This document shows positions 9,146 through 17,722 of a stretch of DNA of 64,000 nt, in pieces (within the stretch, counting starts at the first letter, position 1; each line of letters opens with the position of its first letter). The stretch lies in contig NZ_CP159833.1 of NCBI RefSeq assembly GCF_047730175.1, positions 868,001 to 932,000 on the forward strand, written 5' to 3'. The stretch is from Marifrigoribacter sp047730175. Its GTDB lineage: Bacteria; Bacteroidota; Bacteroidia; Flavobacteriales; Flavobacteriaceae. Made by a program: the position numbers and the translations under genes. The notes below the pieces were generated by a model that saw only the letters and a list, made by a program, of their open reading frames with translations, was not told the DNA's origin and made no database searches.

Positions 9146-9808
9146 GTGAAACCATATTTGGTAAAATCCCCTACGGTATTAAAATGGCTATTTCCCAAAA
9201 GGATCTGGTCTTTACCAAATAATTTGAATTCAGTTTATATTACTTTTGACGATGGTCCAATTCCTGAAGTTACCCCTTGGGTTCTTGATACGTTAAGCCG
9301 GTTTAAAGCAAAAGCCACCTTTTTCTGTATCGGTGATAATGTTCAAAAGCATCCTTTAATTTATAATAGGCTTTTAAAAGAAGGGCATGCGACAGGGAAT
9401 CACACCTTCAATCATTTAAATGGATGGAAAACATCTACTGAAGATTATAGTATTAATTGTGAAAAATTTGAAGAGATCCTGAATCTAGTTCAAGATGACA
9501 AATCTTCAATCAATACTCTTTTTCGACCTCCTTATGGCAAAATAACATCAAAACAGGCTAGTATTCTTCAGAAAAAAGGATATTCTATTTGTATGTGGGA
9601 TGTGTTAAGTGCTGATTTTGACGCATCGATTTCAGAAGAAAAATGTCTTCAAAATGTATTGAAAAACATAGAACCTGGCAGTATTATAGTTTTTCATGAT
9701 AGTTTAAAAGCTGAAAAAAGACTTAAGTATGTTCTACCTAAAGTACTAGACTATATCTACACCAATGGATTAAACTCTAATAAGATTAGTTTAAATTCAG
9801 AAATCTAA
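9146..9808 (+). CDS. polysaccharide deacetylase family protein (NodB domain)
   Basis: A 220-residue protein with the NodB/carbohydrate esterase 4 fold. Motif 1 is TFDDGP (about residues 33-38, catalytic base and metal-binding Asp), motif 2 is HTFNH (about 92-96, metal-binding histidines), and motif 3 is RPPYG (about 127-131). Such enzymes remove N-acetyl groups from peptidoglycan or other glycans. There is no clear signal peptide, although the N-terminus is short and basic. I use the GTG at 9146 because the overlapping ATG at 9144 is followed at once by a stop. It is probably co-transcribed with the DUF2723 gene. The substrate cannot be read from the sequence. Confidence 0.88.
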   Translation: MKPYLVKSPTVLKWLFPKRIWSLPNNLNSVYITFDDGPIPEVTPWVLDTLSRFKAKATFFCIGDNVQKHPLIYNRLLKEGHATGNHTFNHLNGWKTSTEDYSINCEKFEEILNLVQDDKSSINTLFRPPYGKITSKQASILQKKGYSICMWDVLSADFDASISEEKCLQNVLKNIEPGSIIVFHDSLKAEKRLKYVLPKVLDYIYTNGLNSNKISLNSEI

Positions 9809-10105
9809 CTAAACATATTCATTTATTAACCCAATAAGAGTATTAGCATCTTGCTCGCCACTTTGCCTCCATTTCATTTCACCTTCTTTATAAATCATTA
9901 AAGTAGGTAATCCTTTCACGCGAAGTGCTTCGGAAAGTTCTTGGTTTTTTTCAACATCAATTTTAATCACTCGTGCTTTATCGCCTAAAGCAGCTGCAAC
10001 ATCTCTTAAAACTGGATGCATTTCGCTACTGGCTTCGTCCCAATCGGCATAAAAATCCAAAAGAACAGGCACTCGTGTTTCAATTAATTCTCCAAATTTT
10101 GACAT
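9809..10105 (-). CDS. thioredoxin-fold protein lacking the CXXC active site
   Basis: A 98-residue protein with a complete thioredoxin fold: VPVLLDFYADW at the start of the active-site helix, VIKIDVEKNQELSEALRVKGLPTLMIYKEG with the cis-Pro loop, and a C-terminal helix. The usual WCGPC is replaced by WDEAS, and the protein has no cysteine at all, so it cannot carry out thiol-disulfide exchange. It may be a structural or binding member of the family. It is monocistronic, convergent with the deacetylase (adjacent ends), with a TATCTTTG -7 box upstream at 10138-10145. Confidence 0.85.
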   Translation of the reverse strand: MSKFGELIETRVPVLLDFYADWDEASSEMHPVLRDVAAALGDKARVIKIDVEKNQELSEALRVKGLPTLMIYKEGEMKWRQSGEQDANTLIGLINEYV

Positions 10106-10137
10106 ATTTTCTAAATGTTTGGTAAATAATTGTATTA

Positions 10138-10145
10138 CAAAGATA
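10138..10145 (-). promoter_or_regulatory. -7 promoter box for the thioredoxin-like gene
   Basis: The minus strand reads TATCTTTG, an exact TAnnTTTG match 32 nt before the start codon. A TTTG lies only 10 nt further upstream, too close for the -33 element, so the match rests on the -7 box alone. Confidence 0.45.
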
Positions 10146-10207
10146 GCATTTCCAGCAAATTAAGTGTTAATAGATCGTTTTTTTAGCTTAATAACAGTGA
10201 TTTGAAG

Positions 10208-11191
10208 CTAAATTCCTACTCTTCCTGGGTATGCATGAAGTCCAAAACCTCTATTTACATTTATATGTTGACCTAAATCCTCATAAATTCCTGCCCATTG
10301 TTTATACACATATTGAACTGGACTCCACTTAAAAATTCCTGGAATTTCAATACCGAATTGAAAACCATGGGTATGACCCCTTAATGTTAAATGATAATGA
10401 TCTTTATGAGTTTTCACCTCATGTTCCCAATGACTTGGATCGTGGCTTAATAATATTTTAAAATCTTTTTCTGAAACATTTGAAGAAGCCTTATTTAAAT
10501 CACCCGCTTTCTTAAAATTATGCCCCCAATTTTCCACGCCTACTAAAGCTAATCGTTCTCCATCTTTTTCAATGAAAACACTTTCATTCAACAATAAATT
10601 AAAATCTATTTTTTTATGAATGCCCTTAATTGCTTTAAAATTATTCAGCTTTGCTTCTTCTGAAGGCCAAGAAACAAACTCGCCATAATCATGATTTCCT
10701 AGCACAGAATATTTTCCAAATTCAGGATTCCTAATTCGCTTCAAGGTATGAATCCAAGGATCCATTTCTTCCGCTTTTGTATTTACAATATCTCCTGTGA
10801 ATACTATTAAATCTGTTTTTTGTTCATTTATTAAATCAACTGCATATTCAATTTTTTCAGAATTATTAAAACTACCAGAATGAATATCGCTAATTTGAGT
10901 TAAAGAAAAACCATCAAAAGCATCTGGTAAATCATCAAAAAATAAGGTATGTGTTATTACTTTAAAATTATATTTTCCTTTAAACATTCCGTAGATCAAA
11001 GAAGAAAAAGGAATTACAGCAAGCCCAAGGGCAACTTGACTTACAAATTTTCTTCGATTAGGCAGATATTGAGTTGTATTTCCTTCAAAATAAGTGTTGG
11101 TGATAAAATTATACGCTCCAACAATTAATCGAATTAAATCTTCACCAAACATAAAAACAATAAGTACTAGCTTCGGAACATAAAAAAGCAA
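10208..11191 (-). CDS. metallophosphoesterase, N-terminus interrupted by a TGA codon
   Basis: A calcineurin-like phosphoesterase: LTQISDIHSGSF (motif D-x-H), FTGDIVN (GD), LGNHDYG (GNHD), LLSHDPSHW and LRGHTHGFQFG (GHTH) supply the two-metal site. The 327 residues given start at a TTG at 11189-11191. Relatives are longer, with two more N-terminal membrane segments, and the same frame stays open upstream to 11392, reading LLSIDFYAYQAVKT and a second hydrophobic segment that look like genuine family sequence. An ATG at 11402-11404 would start it, but codon 4 is TGA (11393-11395). The only possible starts after the TGA are this TTG and an ATG 14 codons further on, so any product would lack the first membrane segments. 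It may be a recent pseudogene. Confidence 0.8.
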   Translation of the reverse strand: MLFYVPKLVLIVFMFGEDLIRLIVGAYNFITNTYFEGNTTQYLPNRRKFVSQVALGLAVIPFSSLIYGMFKGKYNFKVITHTLFFDDLPDAFDGFSLTQISDIHSGSFNNSEKIEYAVDLINEQKTDLIVFTGDIVNTKAEEMDPWIHTLKRIRNPEFGKYSVLGNHDYGEFVSWPSEEAKLNNFKAIKGIHKKIDFNLLLNESVFIEKDGERLALVGVENWGHNFKKAGDLNKASSNVSEKDFKILLSHDPSHWEHEVKTHKDHYHLTLRGHTHGFQFGIEIPGIFKWSPVQYVYKQWAGIYEDLGQHINVNRGFGLHAYPGRVGI

Positions 11192-11503
11192 AAAGAATCC
11201 AGCTACTTTTAATGTTTCAGAAGAAGGACCTACACTTTTATCATAATTATAAATGGAATACGCTAAAAAGCCTAAAACACCAATAGATATTGCAACATAA
11301 ATACCTGTTACAACACCGCTTTTAACAACAGTTTTAACTGCTTGATAGGCATAAAAATCTATACTTAATAGAAGTAAAAAGAAAATTAAAAATCAAAGAA
11401 TCATATGGAAAATCTAAATGTTAAATATTTAAAGTGAAAAGCTAAAAAATAACATTCACTTTTATTTAACTGTTTTTGTATCTTTTCAACTTAAATATTC
11501 AAC

Positions 11504-14434
11504 ATGATTAGAGTATTCTTTTTTTTAAGTGTTATTATGTTTTTTTTAGGATGTTCAGAAAGAACAAACACAAACCTTGCTCAAAAAGACAAAACATTAA
11601 TTTCATATGTAAATCCGTTTATTGGCACAGGAGGTCATGGTCACACTTATCCTGGTGCTACCATGCCTTTTGGCATGATGCAATTAAGCCCGGATACTCG
11701 TTTAGAAGGCTGGGATGGATGTAGCGGATACCATTATAGTGATAATTACATCTATGGCTTTTCCCACACCCATTTAAGTGGTACAGGAGTAAGTGATTAT
11801 GGCGATATTTTATTAATGCCAACGAATACTATTAACTTTAATAATGGTGCCGATGGTAAAAAAGGGTATCGCGCACATTTTTCACACGATAACGAACTCG
11901 CTTCTCCTGGATATTATAAGGTAAAGCTTGACACAACCAATATCGAAGTAGAGTTAACGGTAACTCCTCGTGCAGGAATGCATAAATATCAATACCCTTC
12001 TTCTGAAAGTCAAATTGTAATTTTAGATCTAATCCATCGCGATAAAGTATTGGATGCGAAGATTGAAAAGATTTCTAACAAAGAAATACAAGGTTATAGA
12101 TTTTCTGATGCATGGGCAACCGATCAACGTTTATATTATTATATAAAAACATCTCATTCTTTTAATGACATGTTACAGTCGCCTCCAGTACAAGGAATGC
12201 CAGGTGCTAGAAAAATAGCATTAACATTCATCAATCCTAATAATGAACCTATATATGTTTCTATCGGAATTTCAGCCGTAGATGAAGAAGGTGCACGTAA
12301 AAATTTAGAAGAAGAAATAGGAGAAAAATCGTTCGAGCAAATCAAAAAAGAAGCCGAAGATCTTTGGGAAAATCAATTGGAGAAAATAGTAATTGAAAGT
12401 ACAAATATTGATTACAAAACAAACTTTTATACCGCTCTTTATCATACCATGATTGCTCCTAATTTGTATCATGATGTAGATGGGAGATACCGAGGAATGG
12501 ATTTAAAAATTCATCAAACTACCGATTTCGATTATTATACCGTTTTTTCATTGTGGGATACTTATAGAGCGGCGCATCCTTTATATACGATTATTGAGCA
12601 AGAACGCACCAACGATTTCATTAACACTTTTCTAGCAAAATATGATGAAGGCGGCATCATGCCTATTTGGGATTTATCTGCAAACTACACAGATTGTATG
12701 ATTGGTTATCATGCGGTTCCTGTGATAGCTGATGCCTATCTAAAAGGGATTCGTGGTTACGATACAGAAAAAGCTTTTGAGGCAATGAAACACAGTGCTT
12801 TTCAGGATAAATTAGGATTGAAATCATACAAAAAAGTTGGATTTGTTCCTATGGAAGATGAAAGTGAATCTGTGTCAAAGACCCTAGAATATGCGTACGA
12901 TGATTGGACCATTGCACAAATGGCAAAAGCAATGAATAAAGAAAATGACTATACATTATTTTCTAAAAGAGCCCAATATTATAAGAATGTGTACGATCCC
13001 ACTTCTCAATTTATGAGAGGTCGTTTCAGAAATACTTGGTTTGCTCCCTTCGATCCTTATGAAGTCAATTTTAATTATACAGAAGCCAATGCATGGCAGT
13101 ACAGCTTATATGCACCACAAGATATATCAGGCCTCATGAATTTAATGGGGGGCAAAAGTGTATTAGAAAATCGCCTTGACAACATGTTTACAGCCAATAT
13201 GGAAACCTCTGGACGCAATCAAATAGATATTACTGGACTCATCGGACAATATGCCCACGGAAACGAGCCCAGTCACCACATGGCTTATCTTTATAATTTT
13301 GTAAACAAACCTTATAAAACCCAAGAAAAAGTTTATCAAATTTTAACCGAATTATATAAAAATGCTCCCGACGGTGTTTCAGGAAATGAAGATTGTGGGC
13401 AAATGAGTGCTTGGTATGTCTTAAGTTCTTTAGGGTTTTATCCAGTTACTCCAGGATCTAATGAATATATTATTGGAACTCCTTTGTTTGAGAAAGCGAC
13501 CATTAATCTTGAAAATAATAAAACGTTTACTATTGTTTCTGAAAATAGTTCAGAAGAAAACAAATACATTCAAGAAGCATTTTTGAATAATCAACCCTTA
13601 GAAAGAACTTATATCACGCACGAAGAAATTATTAATGGCGGAAGTTTAATTTTTAAAATGGGTACAACACCATCTTCTTGGGGAACGCTAGAAGGACAAG
13701 AACCTAAAACTGAAATAAATGAACACCTTATTACTCCTGCTCCATTTATTTCTGAAGGAAATGTAGCCTTTAAAAACAACACTATTATTTCTTTAGGGAT
13801 TGCTTCAAAAACAGCTAAAATATTTTACTCCACGAATAATTTAGATTATACAGAATATGAAGATTCTATTATTATTTCAGAAGAAATCGAACTAAATACT
13901 TTTGCTATAGAAAATGGTATTTCAAGCGATACCTTAGCTACTAAATTCTATAAAATAGATCCTAATTTAAGCATTACACTTGAAAATAAATACGCTAATC
14001 AATACAATGCTGGCGGTAACAATGCTTTAATCGACGGTATTCGTGGAGCTAAAGATTTTAGAACAGGAGCTTGGCAGGGATATCAAGATACCGATGTAAT
14101 TGCTATTATAGATTTAGGAAGCATAAAATCTTTTGAAACTATTGAAGTTAGTTTTTTACAAGACCAAAGAAGTTGGATCTTTTTCCCTACGGAAGTAGAA
14201 TGTTATGTTTCTCCCGGAAAAACGTTTTATAAAAACCTTCCTCCCCAAAAAATAGCTGCTGAAGTTGCTTCTTCAGAAACAGAAATAAAAACAATAACCT
14301 TCAACATGGAAGGATATAGTTCTCGATATATAAAGATAGTCGCTAAAAATTTAGGTGATTTACCTCCTTGGCATTTAGGCGCTCCTCATAATGGAAAAGC
14401 CTGGGTTTTTATAGATGAAATAACAGTAAAATAA
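11504..14434 (+). CDS. GH92 family alpha-mannosidase, lipoprotein
   Basis: A 976-residue exported glycosidase. The signal peptide ends in a lipobox (FFLGC, Cys17), so it is probably anchored in the outer or inner membrane. The GH92 N-terminal domain starts at about residue 35 with VNPFIGTGGHGHTYPGA, and the catalytic alpha/alpha barrel contains FSLWDTYRAAHPL and the NEDCGQMSAWY motif (about 636-646). The C-terminus adds a chitobiase-like segment (about 760-810) and a discoidin/F5-8-like module (about 840-976). GH92 enzymes are Ca2+-dependent exo-alpha-mannosidases acting on N-glycans and mannans. It is 1 nt from a glycosylasparaginase gene and shares an operon with a sugar transporter, consistent with glycoprotein-glycan use. 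Confidence 0.93.
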   Translation: MIRVFFFLSVIMFFLGCSERTNTNLAQKDKTLISYVNPFIGTGGHGHTYPGATMPFGMMQLSPDTRLEGWDGCSGYHYSDNYIYGFSHTHLSGTGVSDYGDILLMPTNTINFNNGADGKKGYRAHFSHDNELASPGYYKVKLDTTNIEVELTVTPRAGMHKYQYPSSESQIVILDLIHRDKVLDAKIEKISNKEIQGYRFSDAWATDQRLYYYIKTSHSFNDMLQSPPVQGMPGARKIALTFINPNNEPIYVSIGISAVDEEGARKNLEEEIGEKSFEQIKKEAEDLWENQLEKIVIESTNIDYKTNFYTALYHTMIAPNLYHDVDGRYRGMDLKIHQTTDFDYYTVFSLWDTYRAAHPLYTIIEQERTNDFINTFLAKYDEGGIMPIWDLSANYTDCMIGYHAVPVIADAYLKGIRGYDTEKAFEAMKHSAFQDKLGLKSYKKVGFVPMEDESESVSKTLEYAYDDWTIAQMAKAMNKENDYTLFSKRAQYYKNVYDPTSQFMRGRFRNTWFAPFDPYEVNFNYTEANAWQYSLYAPQDISGLMNLMGGKSVLENRLDNMFTANMETSGRNQIDITGLIGQYAHGNEPSHHMAYLYNFVNKPYKTQEKVYQILTELYKNAPDGVSGNEDCGQMSAWYVLSSLGFYPVTPGSNEYIIGTPLFEKATINLENNKTFTIVSENSSEENKYIQEAFLNNQPLERTYITHEEIINGGSLIFKMGTTPSSWGTLEGQEPKTEINEHLITPAPFISEGNVAFKNNTIISLGIASKTAKIFYSTNNLDYTEYEDSIIISEEIELNTFAIENGISSDTLATKFYKIDPNLSITLENKYANQYNAGGNNALIDGIRGAKDFRTGAWQGYQDTDVIAIIDLGSIKSFETIEVSFLQDQRSWIFFPTEVECYVSPGKTFYKNLPPQKIAAEVASSETEIKTITFNMEGYSSRYIKIVAKNLGDLPPWHLGAPHNGKAWVFIDEITVK

Positions 14435-14435
14435 A

Positions 14436-15446
14436 ATGAAAAGAAGAAATTTTATTAAAAATGCATCCTTAACGGGAGTTGGACTTACAGTTGGAAGTGC
14501 AATCATCGGTTGTAAAGAAATACCTTCAGAAGAAAAAACTCCCATTATAGAAAATAAAGAATCTGAATTGACTGCTACATTACCCATTGTAATTGCAACA
14601 TGGAATGTGGAAAATTCTACAGCAAAAGCGTGGGAAGTATTACAGGAAGGAAAATCTTCTTTAGAAGCCATTGAGCAAGGATGTATGATTGAGGAAGCGA
14701 ACGCTGAAGGGCAATCTGTTGGATTAGGCGGATTACCAGATCGAGATGGAAATGTCACCTTAGATGCTTGCATTATGAATAAAGAAGGAGATTATGGAGC
14801 AGTGGTTTGTATGCAAAATATTATTCATCCTATCGCTGTAGCAAGAAAAGTGATGGAAGATACTCCCCATGTAATTTTAGCAGGAAAAGGCGCTGAGCAA
14901 TTTGCAGTTTCATTAGGATTTAAAAGAGAAAATCTATTAACCGAAGCTTCAAAAAAAGCCTGGGAGGAATGGAAAAAAACTTCAGAATATAAACCCATTA
15001 TTAATATTGAAAACCATGATACCATTGGGATGCTAGCCATCGATAAAAATGGAGATATTGCAGGGGGTTGTACCACGAGTGGACTCGCTTACAAAATGGC
15101 AGGTCGTGTAGGTGATTCTCCAATTATAGGCTCTGGACTTTTTATTGATAATGAAATAGGTGGAGCTACCGCCACTGGTTTAGGCGAAGAAGTATTAAAA
15201 ACAGTCGGGAGTTTTTTAATAGTAGAATTAATGCGACAAGGAAAATCTCCTCAAGAAGCATGTGAAGAGGCTATAAAAAGAATCATTAAAAAGAGCCCTA
15301 ATTTTGAGAATTTTCAAGTGGGATATATTGCAGTAAATAAAAAAGGTGAAACGGGTGCCTATTCAATTCATGAAGGCTTTTATACCACCACGTATCAGAA
15401 TAATGAAAACATTAGTAACGCTCCAGATTTCTATAATAAAAAATAA
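14436..15446 (+). CDS. N4-(beta-N-acetylglucosaminyl)-L-asparaginase (glycosylasparaginase)
   Basis: An N-terminal nucleophile hydrolase that cleaves the GlcNAc-Asn bond left after N-glycan trimming. The 336-residue precursor contains HDTIGM (Thr196 as the predicted nucleophile after autoproteolysis), which is the glycosylasparaginase version rather than the GTVGAV version of isoaspartyl peptidases, then GRVGDSPIIGSGLF and the GTG-like TATGLGEE motif. The N-terminus has a twin-arginine-type sequence (MKRRNFIK), a hydrophobic stretch and a cysteine (AIIGC), suggesting Tat export and possibly lipidation. It sits between GH92 and the transporter with 1-2 nt gaps, so the three are one operon. Confidence 0.9.
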   Translation: MKRRNFIKNASLTGVGLTVGSAIIGCKEIPSEEKTPIIENKESELTATLPIVIATWNVENSTAKAWEVLQEGKSSLEAIEQGCMIEEANAEGQSVGLGGLPDRDGNVTLDACIMNKEGDYGAVVCMQNIIHPIAVARKVMEDTPHVILAGKGAEQFAVSLGFKRENLLTEASKKAWEEWKKTSEYKPIINIENHDTIGMLAIDKNGDIAGGCTTSGLAYKMAGRVGDSPIIGSGLFIDNEIGGATATGLGEEVLKTVGSFLIVELMRQGKSPQEACEEAIKRIIKKSPNFENFQVGYIAVNKKGETGAYSIHEGFYTTTYQNNENISNAPDFYNKK

Positions 15447-15448
15447 AT

Positions 15449-16768
15449 ATGTCTCAACAAAAATCATATCGTTCCGCTTTTATAACAATCACTATTTTAT
15501 TTTTTCTTTGGGGTTTTATCACAGTACTCGTAGACAGTCTCATCCCAAGATTGAAAGATGTTTTTGAATTAACCTATGCAAAAACAGTATTGGTTCAATT
15601 TGCATTTTTTGTTGCATTTTTTGTGTTTTCAGTTCCTGCTGGTTTTTTATTATCTAAAATTGGTTACAAAAAAGGAATCATTTTAGGTTTGGTAACCATG
15701 GCAATTGGTTGTTTGTTATTTTATCCTGCCGCTTCCAATCGATTATTTTCAGTATTTCTAATTGGATATTTTACGCTAGCGGGAGGAATTACCATTCTAC
15801 AAGTAGCAGCTAATCCATATGTCGCTTTGTTAGGAAATGAAGATGGAGCCTCTAGTCGACTAAACTTATCTCAGGCATTTAACTCTTTAGGAACTACAAT
15901 AGCTCCTGTAGTTGGTGCTTTATTTTTATTAAGTGATTCTGTTAAGTCTTCGGAAGAAATCGCAACACTAAGTGAAATAGAAAGAAGCGATTATTATCTA
16001 GCTGAAGCTGCCACCGTTCAAACTCCATTTCTTGCTATTGCAGGATTTATAGGAGTTTTAGCCTTGTTGTTTTTCTTTATTAAACTTCCTAAACTCATGG
16101 AAGAAAATCCGAAGGGAGGCTATATAGAATTATTGAAAAACAAACTAATGCTCATGGGTGCCTTAGGTATTTTTGTATACGTTGGTGCTGAAGTTGCTAT
16201 TGGAAGTTTTCTTGTAAATTATTTTTACGATATGGGATTAGCAAGTGTGGTTGCAGAAAATGATTCCATGATGAATATTGCTAATACCATTGCAAAAACG
16301 TTTAATCAAACCTTTTCTGGTAAAGATCCGAAATCCTTATTGGGAATATTTGTAATATTTTATTGGGGAGGCGCTATGATTGGAAGGTTTGTAGGAGCTT
16401 ATCTTACTAAAATAGTATCACCAGGAAAAGTATTAGGCACCTTTGCAACTTTAGCTATCACTATGATTGTAGTATCAATAAATACGCACGGTTTAATTTC
16501 GATGTGGTCGATATTAGCGGTTGGATTGTTTAACTCAATCATGTTTCCAACGATATTTACATTAACACTAGAAGGTTTAGGAGATTTAAAAGCACAAGCT
16601 TCAGGATTGCTTTGTATGGCAATTGTAGGAGGTGCAATAATTCCTTTTATATTCGGATCATTAATCGATTCTTTCGGGTTTAAAACTGCTTTTGTTTTAG
16701 CAATAGCATGTTATGGATATATCCTGTTTTTTGGATATAAAAAACACAAGCTAATTATAAAATCTTAA
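15449..16768 (+). CDS. sugar MFS transporter (FucP/NagP-type)
   Basis: A 439-residue integral membrane protein with about 12 hydrophobic helices. The start (FFLWGFITVLVDSLIPRLK) and AFNSLGTTIAPVVGALF (about residues 147-163) match the FHS/FucP group of proton-sugar symporters that includes the N-acetylglucosamine transporter NagP. It is third in the operon with GH92 and glycosylasparaginase, so the likely substrate is a sugar released from glycoproteins, such as GlcNAc or mannose; the specificity is inferred from context. Its stop codon is 1 nt from the convergent cyanophycinase gene. Confidence 0.87.
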   Translation: MSQQKSYRSAFITITILFFLWGFITVLVDSLIPRLKDVFELTYAKTVLVQFAFFVAFFVFSVPAGFLLSKIGYKKGIILGLVTMAIGCLLFYPAASNRLFSVFLIGYFTLAGGITILQVAANPYVALLGNEDGASSRLNLSQAFNSLGTTIAPVVGALFLLSDSVKSSEEIATLSEIERSDYYLAEAATVQTPFLAIAGFIGVLALLFFFIKLPKLMEENPKGGYIELLKNKLMLMGALGIFVYVGAEVAIGSFLVNYFYDMGLASVVAENDSMMNIANTIAKTFNQTFSGKDPKSLLGIFVIFYWGGAMIGRFVGAYLTKIVSPGKVLGTFATLAITMIVVSINTHGLISMWSILAVGLFNSIMFPTIFTLTLEGLGDLKAQASGLLCMAIVGGAIIPFIFGSLIDSFGFKTAFVLAIACYGYILFFGYKKHKLIIKS

Positions 16769-16769
16769 T

Positions 16770-17630
16770 TTATACGAAAGGAGAATCTATCGGTAACACT
16801 CTGGTTTCTCTTGTTTTTATATTATAATGATCTCCATTTGAAAGTACATGTACCACAAGGTTGGTCATGGTCATTGGCGTACCCTCTTCTAGTATCTTTT
16901 CATTGTTATGAGTTAAGCCTTTAGGATCGAAAACAATAATCATACCTGATCCTATTACTTCAAACTCATTCCCATTTTTAATGACAAGCCCAGTGTCTTC
17001 AGCTAAACCAATTCCTAAAAGATTTGGGTGCTTAGCAACTGCTTCTGATTGTCTTCCAAATCTTCCTCTTTTAATAAAATGTGTATCAATGATAAGTCCA
17101 GGAATTAAACCTAATCCTTTATACATGAGCACAGCACCTTTTATAAAAGCCTCTGTACTACTTCCGCCAGCTATCATTTCATTAGTCATTACCATTGCTC
17201 CTGCGCTAGTTCCAGCTATGACAAAATTTTCATCATTTTTATATCGATCTAATAATATATCATGAATTTTAGTGCCTCCTATATGTTTTGTAATTTTGGA
17301 TTGATTCCCTCCAGAGAACATAATACAATCTGCATTTAAAATCATTGCTATAGATTCATCCTTTTCGGAATCTTCTTGACTTCTAATATCTAAAACTTGA
17401 ACATTTTCACAACCTAATTTAGCAAAAGCAGTAAGATAATTCTCTCCAACTTCTACTGGTATTCCAGATGCGGTTGGAATTACTACAATATTTGCCTCAT
17501 TACCTCCACTTTCTTTTACAACTCTTGAAAGTATTCCTTCCTCAATATATTCTAGTTTATATTGTTCATGAATTTCAATCCCCTTATCTTCATTACCGCC
17601 TATTGGAATTAATGTTCCTTTTACTTGCAT
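16770..17630 (-). CDS. cphB: cyanophycinase
   Basis: A serine peptidase of family S51 that degrades cyanophycin (multi-L-arginyl-poly-L-aspartate) to beta-Asp-Arg dipeptides. The 286-residue protein has GTLIPIGGNEDK at the start, CIMFSGGNQSK (about residues 102-112), and the nucleophile elbow AGTSAGAM with Ser142. No signal peptide is present, so this is the intracellular form. It is divergent from cyanophycin synthetase across 92 nt, which pairs synthesis and breakdown. A -7 box (TATTTTTG) lies at 17648-17655, 17 nt upstream of the ATG. Confidence 0.93.
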   Translation of the reverse strand: MQVKGTLIPIGGNEDKGIEIHEQYKLEYIEEGILSRVVKESGGNEANIVVIPTASGIPVEVGENYLTAFAKLGCENVQVLDIRSQEDSEKDESIAMILNADCIMFSGGNQSKITKHIGGTKIHDILLDRYKNDENFVIAGTSAGAMVMTNEMIAGGSSTEAFIKGAVLMYKGLGLIPGLIIDTHFIKRGRFGRQSEAVAKHPNLLGIGLAEDTGLVIKNGNEFEVIGSGMIIVFDPKGLTHNNEKILEEGTPMTMTNLVVHVLSNGDHYNIKTRETRVLPIDSPFV

Positions 17631-17647
17631 ATTTTTTTTCTTGGGGA

Positions 17648-17655
17648 CAAAAATA
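17648..17655 (-). promoter_or_regulatory. -7 promoter box for cyanophycinase
   Basis: The minus strand reads TATTTTTG (TAnnTTTG) with TTTT at the -33 distance. It lies in the 92-nt divergent region shared with cyanophycin synthetase, so the two genes may be co-regulated. Confidence 0.4.
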
Positions 17656-17722
17656 GAGGTTTAGAAATAAAAAAAATCATATATTTATAAACTTTCAGAA
17701 TAATTATTAAAATCTAATCAAC

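Noticed and set aside
11504..16768. Polysaccharide utilisation locus
   Set aside because: No SusC, SusD, sigma/anti-sigma pair or hybrid two-component system is found beside GH92; it is a smaller cassette.
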